From the NCBI RefSeq assembly GCF_000953825.1, contig NZ_BBUL01000020.1, positions 1 to 64,000 of the forward strand: a stretch of 64,000 nucleotides of DNA. The letters run 5' to 3'. This document shows positions 9,072-18,726 of this stretch, piece after piece. Numbering within the stretch: the stretch's first letter is position 1; each line of letters begins with the position of its first letter. A program made the translations under genes and the position numbers. The stretch comes from Cellvibrio sp. OA-2007 (GTDB lineage Bacteria; Pseudomonadota; Gammaproteobacteria; Pseudomonadales; Cellvibrionaceae). Under the pieces are notes generated by a model that worked only from the letters and a program-made list of their open reading frames with translations, was not told the DNA's origin and made no database searches.

Positions 9072-9684
9072 AATTGGCTTGGTAGATGATCAGGAATTAG
9101 TGCGCAAAGGTATCGCGGGTTTACTCGCACTCTCAGGCAAAACAGTGATTAGCTGGGAGGCGAATAATGGCGTAAACGCGCTCGCCGCACTGCTGAATAA
9201 CCCAGTTGATGTGATACTCGCTGATATTCGCATGCCAGTGATGGATGGCATTGAACTGGTTAAAAAATTGCGCGCCGAAAACAACCTGACACCGGTATTA
9301 ATGTTAACTACCTTCGGTGACAGTGAATTATTTGTGCAGAGCATAAAGGCCGGAGCCAATGGTTTTTTATTAAAAGATGTATCACTGGAAAAGTTAGTCA
9401 GCAGCCTTGAAACCCTCGCGCAAGGCGCTGGCTTTCTCGCAGAAGGCAATATGTTACAAGAATTATCAGGGCTGAAAAAAACAGAACAAAAAATCGACTT
9501 ATCAGAACGCGAGCTGCAAATTTTACGGTTATTGGCAGGCGGTTTTTCCAATAAAGAAATTGCGCGCGCAATTTTTCTCGCCGAAGGCACAGTGCGCAAT
9601 CATGTTTCCAATTTGCTATCTAAATTAGATTGCCGCGACCGCACCCAAGCCGTGTTAAAAGCTATCAATTTAGGCATAGTTTGA
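9064..9684 (+). CDS. NarL/FixJ-family response regulator paired with the kinase
   Basis: 206 residues. The receiver domain has the acidic pair D8-D9, phospho-acceptor D54 (ILADIRMPVMDG) and switch Lys in FLLKDVS. The C-terminal LuxR-type helix-turn-helix (about 140-200) reads LSERELQILRLLAGG then EGTVRNHVSNLLSKL. Target genes are unknown; neither neighbour is an obvious desaturase. Confidence 0.9.
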   Translation: MLKIGLVDDQELVRKGIAGLLALSGKTVISWEANNGVNALAALLNNPVDVILADIRMPVMDGIELVKKLRAENNLTPVLMLTTFGDSELFVQSIKAGANGFLLKDVSLEKLVSSLETLAQGAGFLAEGNMLQELSGLKKTEQKIDLSERELQILRLLAGGFSNKEIARAIFLAEGTVRNHVSNLLSKLDCRDRTQAVLKAINLGIV

Positions 9685-9762
9685 ATAGTTCGCAGGCTTC
9701 ATTTTTGGCTTGCCATCGATTTAACAAGAACAATAAATTCAATTTTCATTCCTGCTGGAATG

Positions 9763-9793
9763 AAAAAACGGCGCGTATTTTGCGCCGTTTTCC
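9763..9793. terminator. Hairpin terminator
   Basis: AAAACGGCGC stem with its complement GCGCCGTTTT around a short loop, with flanking A and T runs. It lies between convergent genes (regulator ending at 9684 and calpain-like gene ending at 9828). Confidence 0.8.
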
Positions 9794-9827
9794 AATCTAT
9801 ATTACGAATCAAACGCTCAGTAGTGTG

Positions 9828-11021
9828 TTAGGCAACCCAGCCCAAGCCAGCGAAATATTGTTTGAACGTGCCTATCTTCATTGCAAAAACACCATCGGTA
9901 TTTAATGGCATCTGCGCAGAGTAAACATTAGTACTGCTCCAGTTGCCAGGCAGTACATCCAATGTCGCCTCATGGGTTCCCCATGGATTACGCAACACTA
10001 TGTAGTAGGTATTGTTGCTCCAAGCCCACCCCAGAATAGAGTAAGCATGATTACCTACCACACGGGCTGAACCATAATCCGTACCTGCAGGTGATTCACC
10101 GTGAGTCCAAGCCACCATCGGATTAAATGTGCGGCCGCCGAGAGAATTAGCGCGCACAGATTGAATCAATGCATCGGCAGAATGTTCGCTGTTGTTACGG
10201 TAGTTCTGCGCCCCGCGTACAATTTCAGCGCAAGCTAAAACTGCGTTGCCATAAGCCATAGGGCCATAGTCAGGAAAATCCGTTGTGTTGCCCGTCTTCC
10301 ATTTAGCAAAGGCCTTTTCCAATATTGCCGGCCAGGTCTCGCCCACGTCACGGGAACGCGCATAGCGCCAACTGTTGCTACCCTGAACTACCGGCACTCG
10401 CTCACCCACCTCTACTGACTCACCGCTACCTGTACCATTTTTAAAAAAAGTTACGCGGTGAATAGGGCTTTCATCATCACCCCAGGCAGATGGTCGCACT
10501 ACATTTGCAATAGCATAGGGGCGCGACCAAGCGACCGAACTCATCGCAGCAATAAAATAACAGTTAGCAATACTGCCTTGGATCGGATCATTAATTTCAC
10601 CTAAGTCTTCAAAGAAATCCCCTTTATCAACCCATGCTGTATTAGCCGGTTGCCAAGGAGTATTGGCGGCGCCAACCACTGGTTGAATCAAGGAATCAGC
10701 CAAAACTTTAGTGCGGCTCTCTGTCAGCGCAGTCAAGTTAGTACGTCGGATCGCAGGTTGGGTAAGAAGATTGCTACTTAAAAATGTAGCTAGACGATTA
10801 TTCGCTTCAGCAAGCGATAAAACCTTCATTTTGCCCTGTGCGTCTGTCACAACACCGGGTCTTAACAGTGGGCTATCTTTAGCAAATATTTTTGCTTCAG
10901 GAATTTGTAGAATCGATGACAACTCCGCCACCGGATTTGCAAACGTACTCCAGCGTATTTGTTTTCCTGCAACCTGTTCAGCAATAGCATAGGGATTGGT
11001 AACACCAATATTCAGTTCCAT
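9828..11021 (-). CDS. Bacterial calpain-like (family C2) cysteine peptidase
   Basis: 397 residues. The catalytic triad of calpains can be placed: C154 in QGSIANCYFIAA (compare QG..G.CWLLAA), H325 in VVGNHAYSILGW and N345 in LRNPWGTHE. A WPAILEKAFAKW segment matches the calpain core upstream of the His. About 130 residues precede the protease domain and contain no recognised domain. There is no signal peptide and no C2 or EF-hand domain, so it is either cytoplasmic or exported by a route that leaves no classical signal. It is monocistronic with 230 bases of upstream non-coding DNA. The family call rests on motifs; substrate and role are unknown. Confidence 0.85.
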   Translation of the reverse strand: MELNIGVTNPYAIAEQVAGKQIRWSTFANPVAELSSILQIPEAKIFAKDSPLLRPGVVTDAQGKMKVLSLAEANNRLATFLSSNLLTQPAIRRTNLTALTESRTKVLADSLIQPVVGAANTPWQPANTAWVDKGDFFEDLGEINDPIQGSIANCYFIAAMSSVAWSRPYAIANVVRPSAWGDDESPIHRVTFFKNGTGSGESVEVGERVPVVQGSNSWRYARSRDVGETWPAILEKAFAKWKTGNTTDFPDYGPMAYGNAVLACAEIVRGAQNYRNNSEHSADALIQSVRANSLGGRTFNPMVAWTHGESPAGTDYGSARVVGNHAYSILGWAWSNNTYYIVLRNPWGTHEATLDVLPGNWSSTNVYSAQMPLNTDGVFAMKIGTFKQYFAGLGWVA

Positions 11022-11257
11022 TTCTTACTCCTTAAGTGGATTTTTTTGCAGGCAATAGATGCACTGCTAATGTAAAAGCCAATTAAGATGAGCAATTCCT
11101 ATCAAACACCATACAACATTGCTCATCCCTGACTTTCGTATCCAGTCTAGCTTGAGCTATCGCACAGACAGAATTACAAAATCACACTGCCTATGTGATT
11201 TATTCACCTCCTACAAGAACAAAATAATTTGTCTGCGCAGTAGGCTAGCAAACCTGC

Positions 11258-13030
11258 TTAGTTATCCAATTGAAATTGCAAGCGCGCCAGTTGCTGATAC
11301 AAATCACTGTTCGCCAATAATTCTGTATGCGTGCCGCTCGCCACAATCTTGCCCTGCTGCAATACCAGAATGCGATCTGCATTGACCACCGTTGAGAGAC
11401 GATGCGCAATCATAATGGTGGTGCGGTTTTTCATCAGTACTTCTAACGCCTGTTGCACCGCTTGTTCGCTATTCGAATCGAGCGCGCTGGTGGCTTCATC
11501 CAACAATAAAATTGGGCGATCAGCGAGAATTGCCCGCGCAATCGCAATACGCTGTTTTTGCCCGCCCGATAAACGCACCCCGCGTTCACCGAGATAGGCA
11601 TCCAAGCCTTCCGGCAATTGCTCGATAAATTCCATGGCAAACGCCGCAGTGCAGGCAGCGATCACCTCAGCATCAGTTGCATTGGGGCGCGCATAGCGCA
11701 CATTGTCGCGCACACTCGCGGCAAAAATGACCGGATCTTGCGGCACCAGTGCGATGCGCTCGCGCACCTGTCGAATATCGGCGTGGGTTAAATCGACACC
11801 ATCCAATAGAATTTCACCCGCGAGCGGATCGTAAAACCGTTGCAGCAATTGAAACAGCGTAGTTTTACCCGCACCCGATGGACCTACCAACGCCACTTTT
11901 TCGCCGGGATTTACCCGTAGATCAAACCCATCAAACACCGGTGCATCCAACCGTGTGGGATAGGCAAACTTTACTGTGCGCATCTCCACTAAACCCTGTG
12001 CTGGTACCGGCAATAATTCCGGCTCCTCGCGCATAGGCAAGGCCGAGGGGGTCGCCAGTAGTTCAACTAATCGCTCAGTGGCACCGGCGGCGCGCTGCAA
12101 TTCCCCGATGACTTCCGATATAGTTCCCATCGCACTAGCGACTATCACGGCGTAAAAAATAAATGCCGACAACTCACCGCCAGTGATATTGCCCGCTAAC
12201 ACATCGTGGCCGCCGACCCATAAAATCATCGCCACTGCGCTAAATACCAAGGTGATCACCGCTGCAACCAAGAGTGCACGCTGACGCACGCGCTTGATAC
12301 CAGCACCAAAGGTCATCTCCACCCGCTGATTAAACTCGCTGGCCGCTGCTGGCTCGTGGCCGTATGCCTGCACGGTGCGAATTTCATGGATCACTTCATC
12401 GGTGTATGCACCCACATCGGCCACACTGTCCTGACTTGCGCGCGCCAGTTTGCGCAGGCGGCGGCCGAACACAATAATCGGCACCAAGACAAAAGGAATC
12501 GCCACCAATACCAGTGCCATCAACTTCACACTGGTGACCGCCAACATCACTAAACCGCCCAGCAATAACAAGGCATTGCGCAATGCCATAGAAACACTGG
12601 AGCCAATTACCGTTTCCAGTTGGGTGGTATCGTTAGTTAAACGGGAAAGCACATCGCCGGTGCGATTTTGCTCAAAGAATACCGGCGAGAGCGTTAGCAG
12701 ATGAGAAAATACCCGGCGGCGCAAATCTGCGGTAATGCGCTCGCCCAGCCATGAGACAAGATAAAACCGGCTGTACGTTGCCACTGACGTCACCAGAATA
12801 ACGCCCAGTAATCCCAACAGCGCATAGTTGAGCAGCTCCGGGCTACCGGCCACAAATCCTTTATCGATCACCTGTTTCAAACCTTGGCCGATTAATAAGA
12901 CGCAGGCAGCGGCGACGACCAAAGCAACCAGCGCCAGTAGTATGCGCAAACGATAAGGGCGCAGCAGATCCAGCAAAATTTGGCGGCGCGATAGGGATTC
13001 GGCTATAGGAGAGGAGCGTGATAAAGACAT
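11258..13030 (-). CDS. MsbA-type ABC exporter (fused permease and ATPase)
   Basis: 590-residue half-transporter: six TM helices in the first 320 residues, then an ATPase with Walker A GPSGAGKTTLF, signature LSGGQKQR, Walker B ILLLDEATSALD and the switch His in IMIAHRLSTV. The start MSLSRSSPI at 13030 is preferred over the longer frame from 13141. Substrate unknown; the family includes lipid and drug exporters. The 236-base gap between this gene and the calpain-like gene (11022-11257) holds nothing I can name. Confidence 0.88.
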   Translation of the reverse strand: MSLSRSSPIAESLSRRQILLDLLRPYRLRILLALVALVVAAACVLLIGQGLKQVIDKGFVAGSPELLNYALLGLLGVILVTSVATYSRFYLVSWLGERITADLRRRVFSHLLTLSPVFFEQNRTGDVLSRLTNDTTQLETVIGSSVSMALRNALLLLGGLVMLAVTSVKLMALVLVAIPFVLVPIIVFGRRLRKLARASQDSVADVGAYTDEVIHEIRTVQAYGHEPAAASEFNQRVEMTFGAGIKRVRQRALLVAAVITLVFSAVAMILWVGGHDVLAGNITGGELSAFIFYAVIVASAMGTISEVIGELQRAAGATERLVELLATPSALPMREEPELLPVPAQGLVEMRTVKFAYPTRLDAPVFDGFDLRVNPGEKVALVGPSGAGKTTLFQLLQRFYDPLAGEILLDGVDLTHADIRQVRERIALVPQDPVIFAASVRDNVRYARPNATDAEVIAACTAAFAMEFIEQLPEGLDAYLGERGVRLSGGQKQRIAIARAILADRPILLLDEATSALDSNSEQAVQQALEVLMKNRTTIMIAHRLSTVVNADRILVLQQGKIVASGTHTELLANSDLYQQLARLQFQLDN

Positions 13031-13156
13031 AATAGTTCCGCAGGAGTCGATAAGCTCAGGGAACAATTGGGGAGCAGTGATCAAATGCAAGGCTGCGGTG
13101 GATGGTTGATGACCTTTGTCAGGCTTCAGCGGCAAAATCACCCAATTTCAAGCAAT

Positions 13157-13190
13157 AAAAAAGGCGAAACCCGAAGATTTCGCCTTTTTA
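13157..13190. terminator. Rho-independent terminator of the cold-shock gene
   Basis: A-run, AAAGGCGAAA stem with complement TTTCGCCTTT and T-run, 44 bases beyond the stop of the minus-strand cold-shock gene. Confidence 0.88.
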
Positions 13191-13233
13191 GCTGTAACAT
13201 CAGCGACCTTGGTCGCTGATAAGCATCTAATAA

Positions 13234-13443
13234 TTAGATAGCTTGAATGTTTTCAGCTTGTGGGCCTTTTTGGCCTTGAGTAACGGTGAAGCTAACTTTT
13301 TGGCCTTCAGCCAAAGTTTTGAAGCCTGAACCAGAGATAGCGCTGAAGTGAGCGAAAACGTCTGGACCAGATTCTTGCTCGATGAAACCGAAACCTTTAG
13401 CTTCGTTGAACCATTTAACAGTGCCAGTAGTAGTTTTAGACAT
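13234..13443 (-). CDS. CspA-family cold-shock protein
   Basis: 69-residue single cold-shock domain that binds single-stranded nucleic acid and melts RNA structure. RNP1 (KGFGFIEQ) and RNP2 (VFAHFSAI) motifs are intact. Its own terminator lies downstream. The 248 bases upstream (13444-13691), shared with the divergent gene at 13692, hold no frame and could contain the long 5' leader typical of cspA-type genes; I see no specific thermosensor element. Confidence 0.95.
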   Translation of the reverse strand: MSKTTTGTVKWFNEAKGFGFIEQESGPDVFAHFSAISGSGFKTLAEGQKVSFTVTQGQKGPQAENIQAI

Positions 13444-13691
13444 AGTATTACCTATTAATACAAAAGTAAGTTTACCCCGAAGGGCGCTTGTGCTGGAAAT
13501 GTGGGAATTACTTATGTAAACAGGACGAAATACTATGGAACTTCGAAATGTGGTGCATAAATATTAGACGTACTTTCAAGCTGAGGCTCAGTTTACACGC
13601 CTTTAGATCAATGTCAATCAATTGGGTTTGCTAAAGCGCCAGAGCCTGCAAGTATAATTACTCCCTCACCTTATCCCAGTGGAAATCATTC

Positions 13692-14144
13692 ATGCGATTC
13701 ATGCGCCAAAGCCGGTTAATCCTCAGTTTATTGTTATTACATCTCGCAGTGAATTGCGCTGCACAAACCGGCAGTTTTAATTTAGAAGACTGGCCGCAAA
13801 CACAAGCTGCGCTCAAGCCCATGTATGTCAAAGCCATCATGGAACAAGCCGGCGTGCACAGTGTGAGCTTTACCCGAACGGCAGAATTTTATGCTGCGGA
13901 ATTGGATAGGTTTGCCGAATTCGCCCGCGCAAACAGTTACCTTCCTTATTTAAAAACATCCGTCGCGCAAAATTTGGCAACAATTGCTGTGGTGAACTGC
14001 GATTGGAATAACGGTATTCCACATTGGGAGTTCGCTCAAAATTATTTGGGTGAAAAACAATTAGCTCTGTTACAACCTGTTTATGGTGATGCCATAAATA
14101 AACTCAAAAATAATTGCGCGGCAACAAGCACTGCTGCGCAATGA
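13692..14144 (+). CDS. Exported protein of unknown function
   Basis: 150 residues with a signal peptide (hydrophobic LILSLLLLHLAVNCAAQ, cleavage near residue 25). The mature part is mixed alpha and contains one Cys pair (C103 and C143, approximate). No family recognised. Start at ATG 13692; a second ATG lies three codons later. The 3' neighbour is a separately read transporter. Confidence 0.6.
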   Translation: MRFMRQSRLILSLLLLHLAVNCAAQTGSFNLEDWPQTQAALKPMYVKAIMEQAGVHSVSFTRTAEFYAAELDRFAEFARANSYLPYLKTSVAQNLATIAVVNCDWNNGIPHWEFAQNYLGEKQLALLQPVYGDAINKLKNNCAATSTAAQ

Positions 14145-14237
14145 TCGAATTTTTAGTGCAATTACTGATGCACTATCCCATCGTTTAATTATCAGCAGAG
14201 GCGTAGCATAAACGCTTCTCTGATATGCGATCTGGTT

Positions 14238-15428
14238 ATGACCAAACAATCCCACCCTTTTTTAATTGTTCTGCTCGCTGCCGTAATTGCCACCACCCCG
14301 CTGGCAGTGGATATGTATTTGCCGGCGATGCCAGTTATCGCCCAAGATTTAAATACCCACATCAGTAGTGTGCAGCAATCGCTCAGCATTTTTCTCGCTG
14401 CCTACGGGGTAGGCATGTTGCTGTTTGGCCCACTGGCGGATTTACTCGGGCGCAGGCCTCTGGCGATTTTTGGCCTCACGGGTTTTACTCTCTGCAGTAT
14501 CGCCCTCGCGCTGGTCGATAATGTGCAGCAGTTTTTATTTTTGCGCGCACTGCAAGCATTTTGTGGCGCCGCAGCAACAGTAGTTGTACCGGGATTAGTG
14601 CGGCATATGTATCAAGAGCATACCGCTAAAGGTATGTCTTATATGTCCATGATTATGATGCTGGCACCACTGCTTGCACCTGGCATCGGCAGCGCCATTT
14701 TATGGATAAGTGATTGGCGCAGTATTTTTTATATATTGGCACTCTATGGTGTACTGATCTTTTCCTTGGTGTGGAAGTGGTTGCCTGAAATCAGTAAACC
14801 CATTAACACTCGTAGCGGGATTGCCGGAAATTTTTTTAGCGGTTACAAAATCGTATTTTCCAATACACAGGCGCGCCCACTCATCATGAGCATGATGTTT
14901 GGTGCATTTTCCTTTTTTTGTTTTATCACCGCCGTCTCGTTTATCTATATCAATTATTTTGGTGTCAACGAACAAGCGTTCAGCATGTTGTTTGGTGCAA
15001 ATGTGCTGTGTTTGATATTGGCCAACTTTGTAAATAGTCGCCTGGTGACTCGCCTCGGTTCAGTGCGAATGTTGCGTGCAGGTGTGGTGTTAGCGTTAGT
15101 GAGTGCACTTTTACTCTGTGTGTTTAACCTGTTTAAATTAAACCTCTGGTTTACCGTCTTTAGTATTGCGCCGCTTATGGCTGGCCTCACCTTGGTCTCA
15201 ACCAATACCGACGCGCTGGTATTGATGCAATTCCCCCACAACTCAGGCACTGCAACCGCCGTAATGGGCACGCTGCGTTTTAGCACTGGTGCTTTGGCCG
15301 GGCCACTGCTCGCCTTTTTTTACACCGGCAGCGCCATGCCTTTTTCGCTGCTGATGCTAATGGGCGTGTTAGGTGTGACTGTTTGCCAACTTTGGTTCGC
15401 CTATAACAGCAAACAAGTTGCAACATAA
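14238..15428 (+). CDS. Bcr/CflA-family multidrug efflux transporter (MFS)
   Basis: 396-residue twelve-TM transporter of the DHA1 drug:H+ antiporter family. Bcr/CflA signatures: TPLAVDMYLPAMP in TM1, FGPLADLLGRRPLAI (motif A) after TM2, and APLLAPGIGSAI in TM5. Substrates of relatives include bicyclomycin and chloramphenicol; the specific drug here cannot be inferred. Confidence 0.9.
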   Translation: MTKQSHPFLIVLLAAVIATTPLAVDMYLPAMPVIAQDLNTHISSVQQSLSIFLAAYGVGMLLFGPLADLLGRRPLAIFGLTGFTLCSIALALVDNVQQFLFLRALQAFCGAAATVVVPGLVRHMYQEHTAKGMSYMSMIMMLAPLLAPGIGSAILWISDWRSIFYILALYGVLIFSLVWKWLPEISKPINTRSGIAGNFFSGYKIVFSNTQARPLIMSMMFGAFSFFCFITAVSFIYINYFGVNEQAFSMLFGANVLCLILANFVNSRLVTRLGSVRMLRAGVVLALVSALLLCVFNLFKLNLWFTVFSIAPLMAGLTLVSTNTDALVLMQFPHNSGTATAVMGTLRFSTGALAGPLLAFFYTGSAMPFSLLMLMGVLGVTVCQLWFAYNSKQVAT

Positions 15429-15470
15429 AAATAGTGTAGAATAACGGCTTCTTTTTCTGTGAGAAAAAAC

Positions 15471-15692
15471 ATGACCGAGCAAAAAAATAATCCACTGCAC
15501 GGCCTGACATTGGAAACCATAGTGACGCGGCTGGCCGAACACTATGGCTGGCAAGAGTTGGGCAGCTTGATCAGTATTCGCTGTTTTCAAGCCGACCCCA
15601 GTGTGAAATCCAGTTTGAAATTTTTACGCAAAACACCATGGGCGCGTGAAAAAGTCGAACAACTTTATTTGAGTACCCATTTCACTCGCTGA
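15471..15692 (+). CDS. VF530-family (DUF2132) small DNA-binding protein
   Basis: 73 residues: [46 protein letters not shown] and a short tail. This matches the compact VF530 helical fold, described as DNA-binding in a structural study; the cellular role is not known. ATG 15471 is preferred over the in-frame GTG at 15459. Confidence 0.85.
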   Translation: MTEQKNNPLHGLTLETIVTRLAEHYGWQELGSLISIRCFQADPSVKSSLKFLRKTPWAREKVEQLYLSTHFTR

Positions 15693-15704
15693 GCAGCGAT
15701 CAGG

Positions 15705-16154
15705 CTACTGCTCCAAACAAATCACTACCGCTGCGTGATAGGCCTTCCAGTAAACGGGAATAACATAGGAGCGCATCTGTGCCGGTAAATGAATATGATT
15801 GGGTGCACCTTCAATCATCACTGGTACTGAAATCATAAATTCGTGCCCAAAACGGCTACGTGCATTGCCAGAAATGGTATTGGCAACCTCTCCCACCAAA
15901 TCAAAAATATGTTCGTTGCTAGTATCCGACTCGCCAATACTCAACAATAAATGTTTGAGCAAAATACGCGGCGCGGTGAAATAGACACAGCCGCGATAAG
16001 GACCAGAGATTCCGATTATGCCAGTTACATCATAAGCCGCTGGTTTATTATTTTCGACTAAATAAGGTGTACCCACTTTTACATTCTTGTCATTGGTGTG
16101 ATGAAAATAGCGCACCACGCCATCGATAAATACTTGCAAGGTTTCTTGTGACAT
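15705..16154 (-). CDS. CheX-like CheY-P phosphatase
   Basis: 149 residues of the CheC/CheX/FliY-type phosphatase fold. The diagnostic helix D-x-x-GE-x-x-N reads DLVGEVANTISGNARS; its E and N residues are the catalytic pair in CheX. It is the last gene of a minus-strand set (CheA-like kinase, CheY-like regulator, CheX), 10 bases after the regulator, and probably dephosphorylates that regulator. Confidence 0.85.
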   Translation of the reverse strand: MSQETLQVFIDGVVRYFHHTNDKNVKVGTPYLVENNKPAAYDVTGIIGISGPYRGCVYFTAPRILLKHLLLSIGESDTSNEHIFDLVGEVANTISGNARSRFGHEFMISVPVMIEGAPNHIHLPAQMRSYVIPVYWKAYHAAVVICLEQ

Positions 16155-16164
16155 TCGCCAGGTC

Positions 16165-16527
16165 CTAATCTTCAGTTAGCTCGGTAAGCGCTTCCAGCAG
16201 TTGATCATCCGTAAAGGGTTTGCATAAAAATCCACGCGCACCTTTTTTTAGTGCAGAGATGCCAGTGGCTTTATCCGATAGCGCAGAAATCACTAAAATG
16301 CGCAGCTTTGAATCCAACGCCATCAGTTGCTCAATGCAGGCAATGCCATCCATTTCCGGCATAGTTAAATCCATGGTGACCACTTGCGGGCGGGTCTGTT
16401 TAAATAATTCAAGCGCCTCTATTCCATTGGCAGCTGCCGCAACTACGCGAAACCTATCTGAATCATTACAGCGTTCAATTTTACGGCGGATAATATTCGA
16501 GTCATCCACAATCATCAGTGACAGCAT
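16165..16527 (-). CDS. CheY-like single-domain response regulator
   Basis: 120-residue stand-alone receiver: acidic pair in LMIVDDSN, phospho-acceptor in VVTMDLTMPEMDG, Thr/Ser-Ala switch in LVISALSD and Lys in GFLCKPFTDD. It has no output domain. It lies 18 bases after the CheA-like kinase and before the CheX-like gene, so it is likely the target of both. Confidence 0.92.
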   Translation of the reverse strand: MLSLMIVDDSNIIRRKIERCNDSDRFRVVAAAANGIEALELFKQTRPQVVTMDLTMPEMDGIACIEQLMALDSKLRILVISALSDKATGISALKKGARGFLCKPFTDDQLLEALTELTED

Positions 16528-16545
16528 ATTATTTTCCTTTCAAAT

Positions 16546-18726
16546 TCAGGCTGCTATTTCTTCGCCGCTGGTGGCGTGAGCGATTGGCAAGGTGATCACA
16601 AAGCGGCAATGGCGACCGGTACGACTGGAAACACTAATTTTGCCGCGCTGGGTTAACACATGGTTCATCACTGCCTCCATACCCACGCCGCGACCTGCAT
16701 CTTTATTAATGTCTTTTGCGGTGCTAAAGCCCTCATGAAAAATTAATCCGAGCAATTGTTTATTTGTCCAGGTTTCAATTTCTGCTTCCGGCCATTTACC
16801 GGATTTAAACGCTTTAGTGCGAATGGCTTCGTAATCCAGGCCCTGGCCATCGTCCATTACCGTCAATTCCATTTCAGTGTCAGATATTTTTGCGAGCCGT
16901 AAATCAATACGGCCAGTGATAGGTTTTTCACTCAACTCTCTATCCCGTGGCGATTCAATGCCATGCACTACCGCATTGCGCAAGAGTTGAATACAAATTT
17001 CTTTTAATTGCTGTTGCGCAGCAGTTGCCAAATTAATTTCGCTTAAACCACTGGCAACTAACTTGACCTGCTTGCCATTGCGCAGTGCAATATTTTGTAC
17101 AAAGTCATGCAGATGATCCCAACCATCACTGCGGCGACTACCGGCACTATAGTGATTAGTCGCGGGGCGCTGAATATGATTGCTCACCACCGCAAACTGC
17201 CCCAGCTTTTCGGTGAGATGCTCAATCTGCTGCGTGTAACTAATCAGGTTTTCCAATTGCACGGTAAGACCAAGGTAATCATTGCCGCTCAAGTCGCGCT
17301 TTTCGCACAAAAGCGCCAAAGTATCTTCCATTTTATGGGCTGCATTTTCAAAAAACTCCAACTTAAGTGATGCCGCCTCACCTTTGAAATTATGGATTTC
17401 CCGAAAAATGCTAGTAGCTTTGTCGCGCACGGCCTGAGTGGTTTTAGCCGGTTGGCGTAAAATATTGTTGACGCGATTAAAACAATTAAAACTATTGGCG
17501 ATAAATTCTCTCAGTAACCCCGGATGGGTATGCAGCAGTCCGGTCAACATTTCCAGTTGCGATTCATTGTGCTTGCGGCTCTCATTGAGCGCACGCTCCA
17601 ATTTGACCTGCGCAGTGATATCCAACACCGTCACTAATACATGGGAAATAATTTGTACATCGTCATCATTTTTTTGATAGGCGCGCGCAAAACTAAATTG
17701 CAAATGTTTGGTAAGAAACCCGCCATTGTCCTGCGCTATATTAACCTCAACCAAATTTAGCGGATTTAAATCGCCAATTAATTTTTCTTTTACATTGGCG
17801 TCAAATAACAATTCGATAAAACCACGGGCGGTTTCTGCATCTTTTGCACTGACAATATTTTCCAATAATACCTGCAAGGATTTACCCGCGAATCCCTGCT
17901 GACCGAGCACCTCAAGCAGCCGCGCAGAGTGCTGTTCGCCGATAATTAAATCCTTATCAATCAGAAACAGACCTTCGTTTACTGTTTCAAGAATTTCCGT
18001 GGTTTCACGCCGGGCTTTTTCAATCACCTTATCGCTATCGCGCAATTGCCGCACAAAGTGCAGCATAATAAAAAGGAAGTTGATAATTGCGAGGCTAATG
18101 CCAACCGTTTGAATAATGCGGAGACGGGTGGCCTTGGAAGCGGCGACTTGCTCCAAGCTGAGCGTTAGATCGTTCATGGAGGTAAGGATCGGCAAATTGT
18201 GTAACCTTGCCATAGCAACTGCAGTGGCAAGAGAGCCGTCAAACGCAGTATTTTGTTCTACATCATTAGAAAAGTTTTCTATCGCATTTTTATAGGGCTG
18301 CCACAGCGCTAGGGTGTTAAGCAGTGAATCGCGCCCCAAACGATTAGTGACAGGTTCCAGTGTTACTACTTCCTTCCCTGCACCGCGTACTACACCACCA
18401 GTGTTAAATGCAGCGAGTGTTTCATCAAATAAATGCTTACTGAGCTGCAACTCATCAAATGCGGTTTTGAACCCCTGCGGGTCATCGCGCGATGCATCTA
18501 ATACAAAAAGGGTTTTTGCCATGCGTTGCGACAGCATACGCTGACGCCCGGCAAGGTTGACCCCAACCGCATCGTCGGCAATTTCAAACGATACGTAAAA
18601 ATTAAACAGTAACACAGAGGCATCTAGCAATAGAAATAGGGCAATGGAAATAATAATGCCGCGATATTTTCCGTAATCAAACTGCCATCTGGATTCGGTA
18701 TGGGTAGTTCCTGACATGCTAAGCAC
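16546..18726 (-). CDS. CheA-like membrane histidine kinase with PilJ-type sensor domain, lacking a CheW domain
   Basis: 726 residues. A TM segment near residue 20-40 is followed by a periplasmic PilJ/NarX-type sensor (VNLAGRQRMLSQRMAKT), a second TM near 205-225, a PAS-like region (about 235-370), an Hpt-like helix bundle with probable phospho-His H445 (IHNFKGEAASL), and a CheA-type ATPase domain (LLRNAVVHGIESPRDRE, DDGQGLDYEAI, GRGVGMEAV). The protein ends after the ATPase with no CheW-like P5 domain, so it cannot couple to chemoreceptors in the normal way and probably senses directly. It forms an operon with the CheY- and CheX-like genes. Confidence 0.85.
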   Translation of the reverse strand: MLSMSGTTHTESRWQFDYGKYRGIIISIALFLLLDASVLLFNFYVSFEIADDAVGVNLAGRQRMLSQRMAKTLFVLDASRDDPQGFKTAFDELQLSKHLFDETLAAFNTGGVVRGAGKEVVTLEPVTNRLGRDSLLNTLALWQPYKNAIENFSNDVEQNTAFDGSLATAVAMARLHNLPILTSMNDLTLSLEQVAASKATRLRIIQTVGISLAIINFLFIMLHFVRQLRDSDKVIEKARRETTEILETVNEGLFLIDKDLIIGEQHSARLLEVLGQQGFAGKSLQVLLENIVSAKDAETARGFIELLFDANVKEKLIGDLNPLNLVEVNIAQDNGGFLTKHLQFSFARAYQKNDDDVQIISHVLVTVLDITAQVKLERALNESRKHNESQLEMLTGLLHTHPGLLREFIANSFNCFNRVNNILRQPAKTTQAVRDKATSIFREIHNFKGEAASLKLEFFENAAHKMEDTLALLCEKRDLSGNDYLGLTVQLENLISYTQQIEHLTEKLGQFAVVSNHIQRPATNHYSAGSRRSDGWDHLHDFVQNIALRNGKQVKLVASGLSEINLATAAQQQLKEICIQLLRNAVVHGIESPRDRELSEKPITGRIDLRLAKISDTEMELTVMDDGQGLDYEAIRTKAFKSGKWPEAEIETWTNKQLLGLIFHEGFSTAKDINKDAGRGVGMEAVMNHVLTQRGKISVSSRTGRHCRFVITLPIAHATSGEEIAA

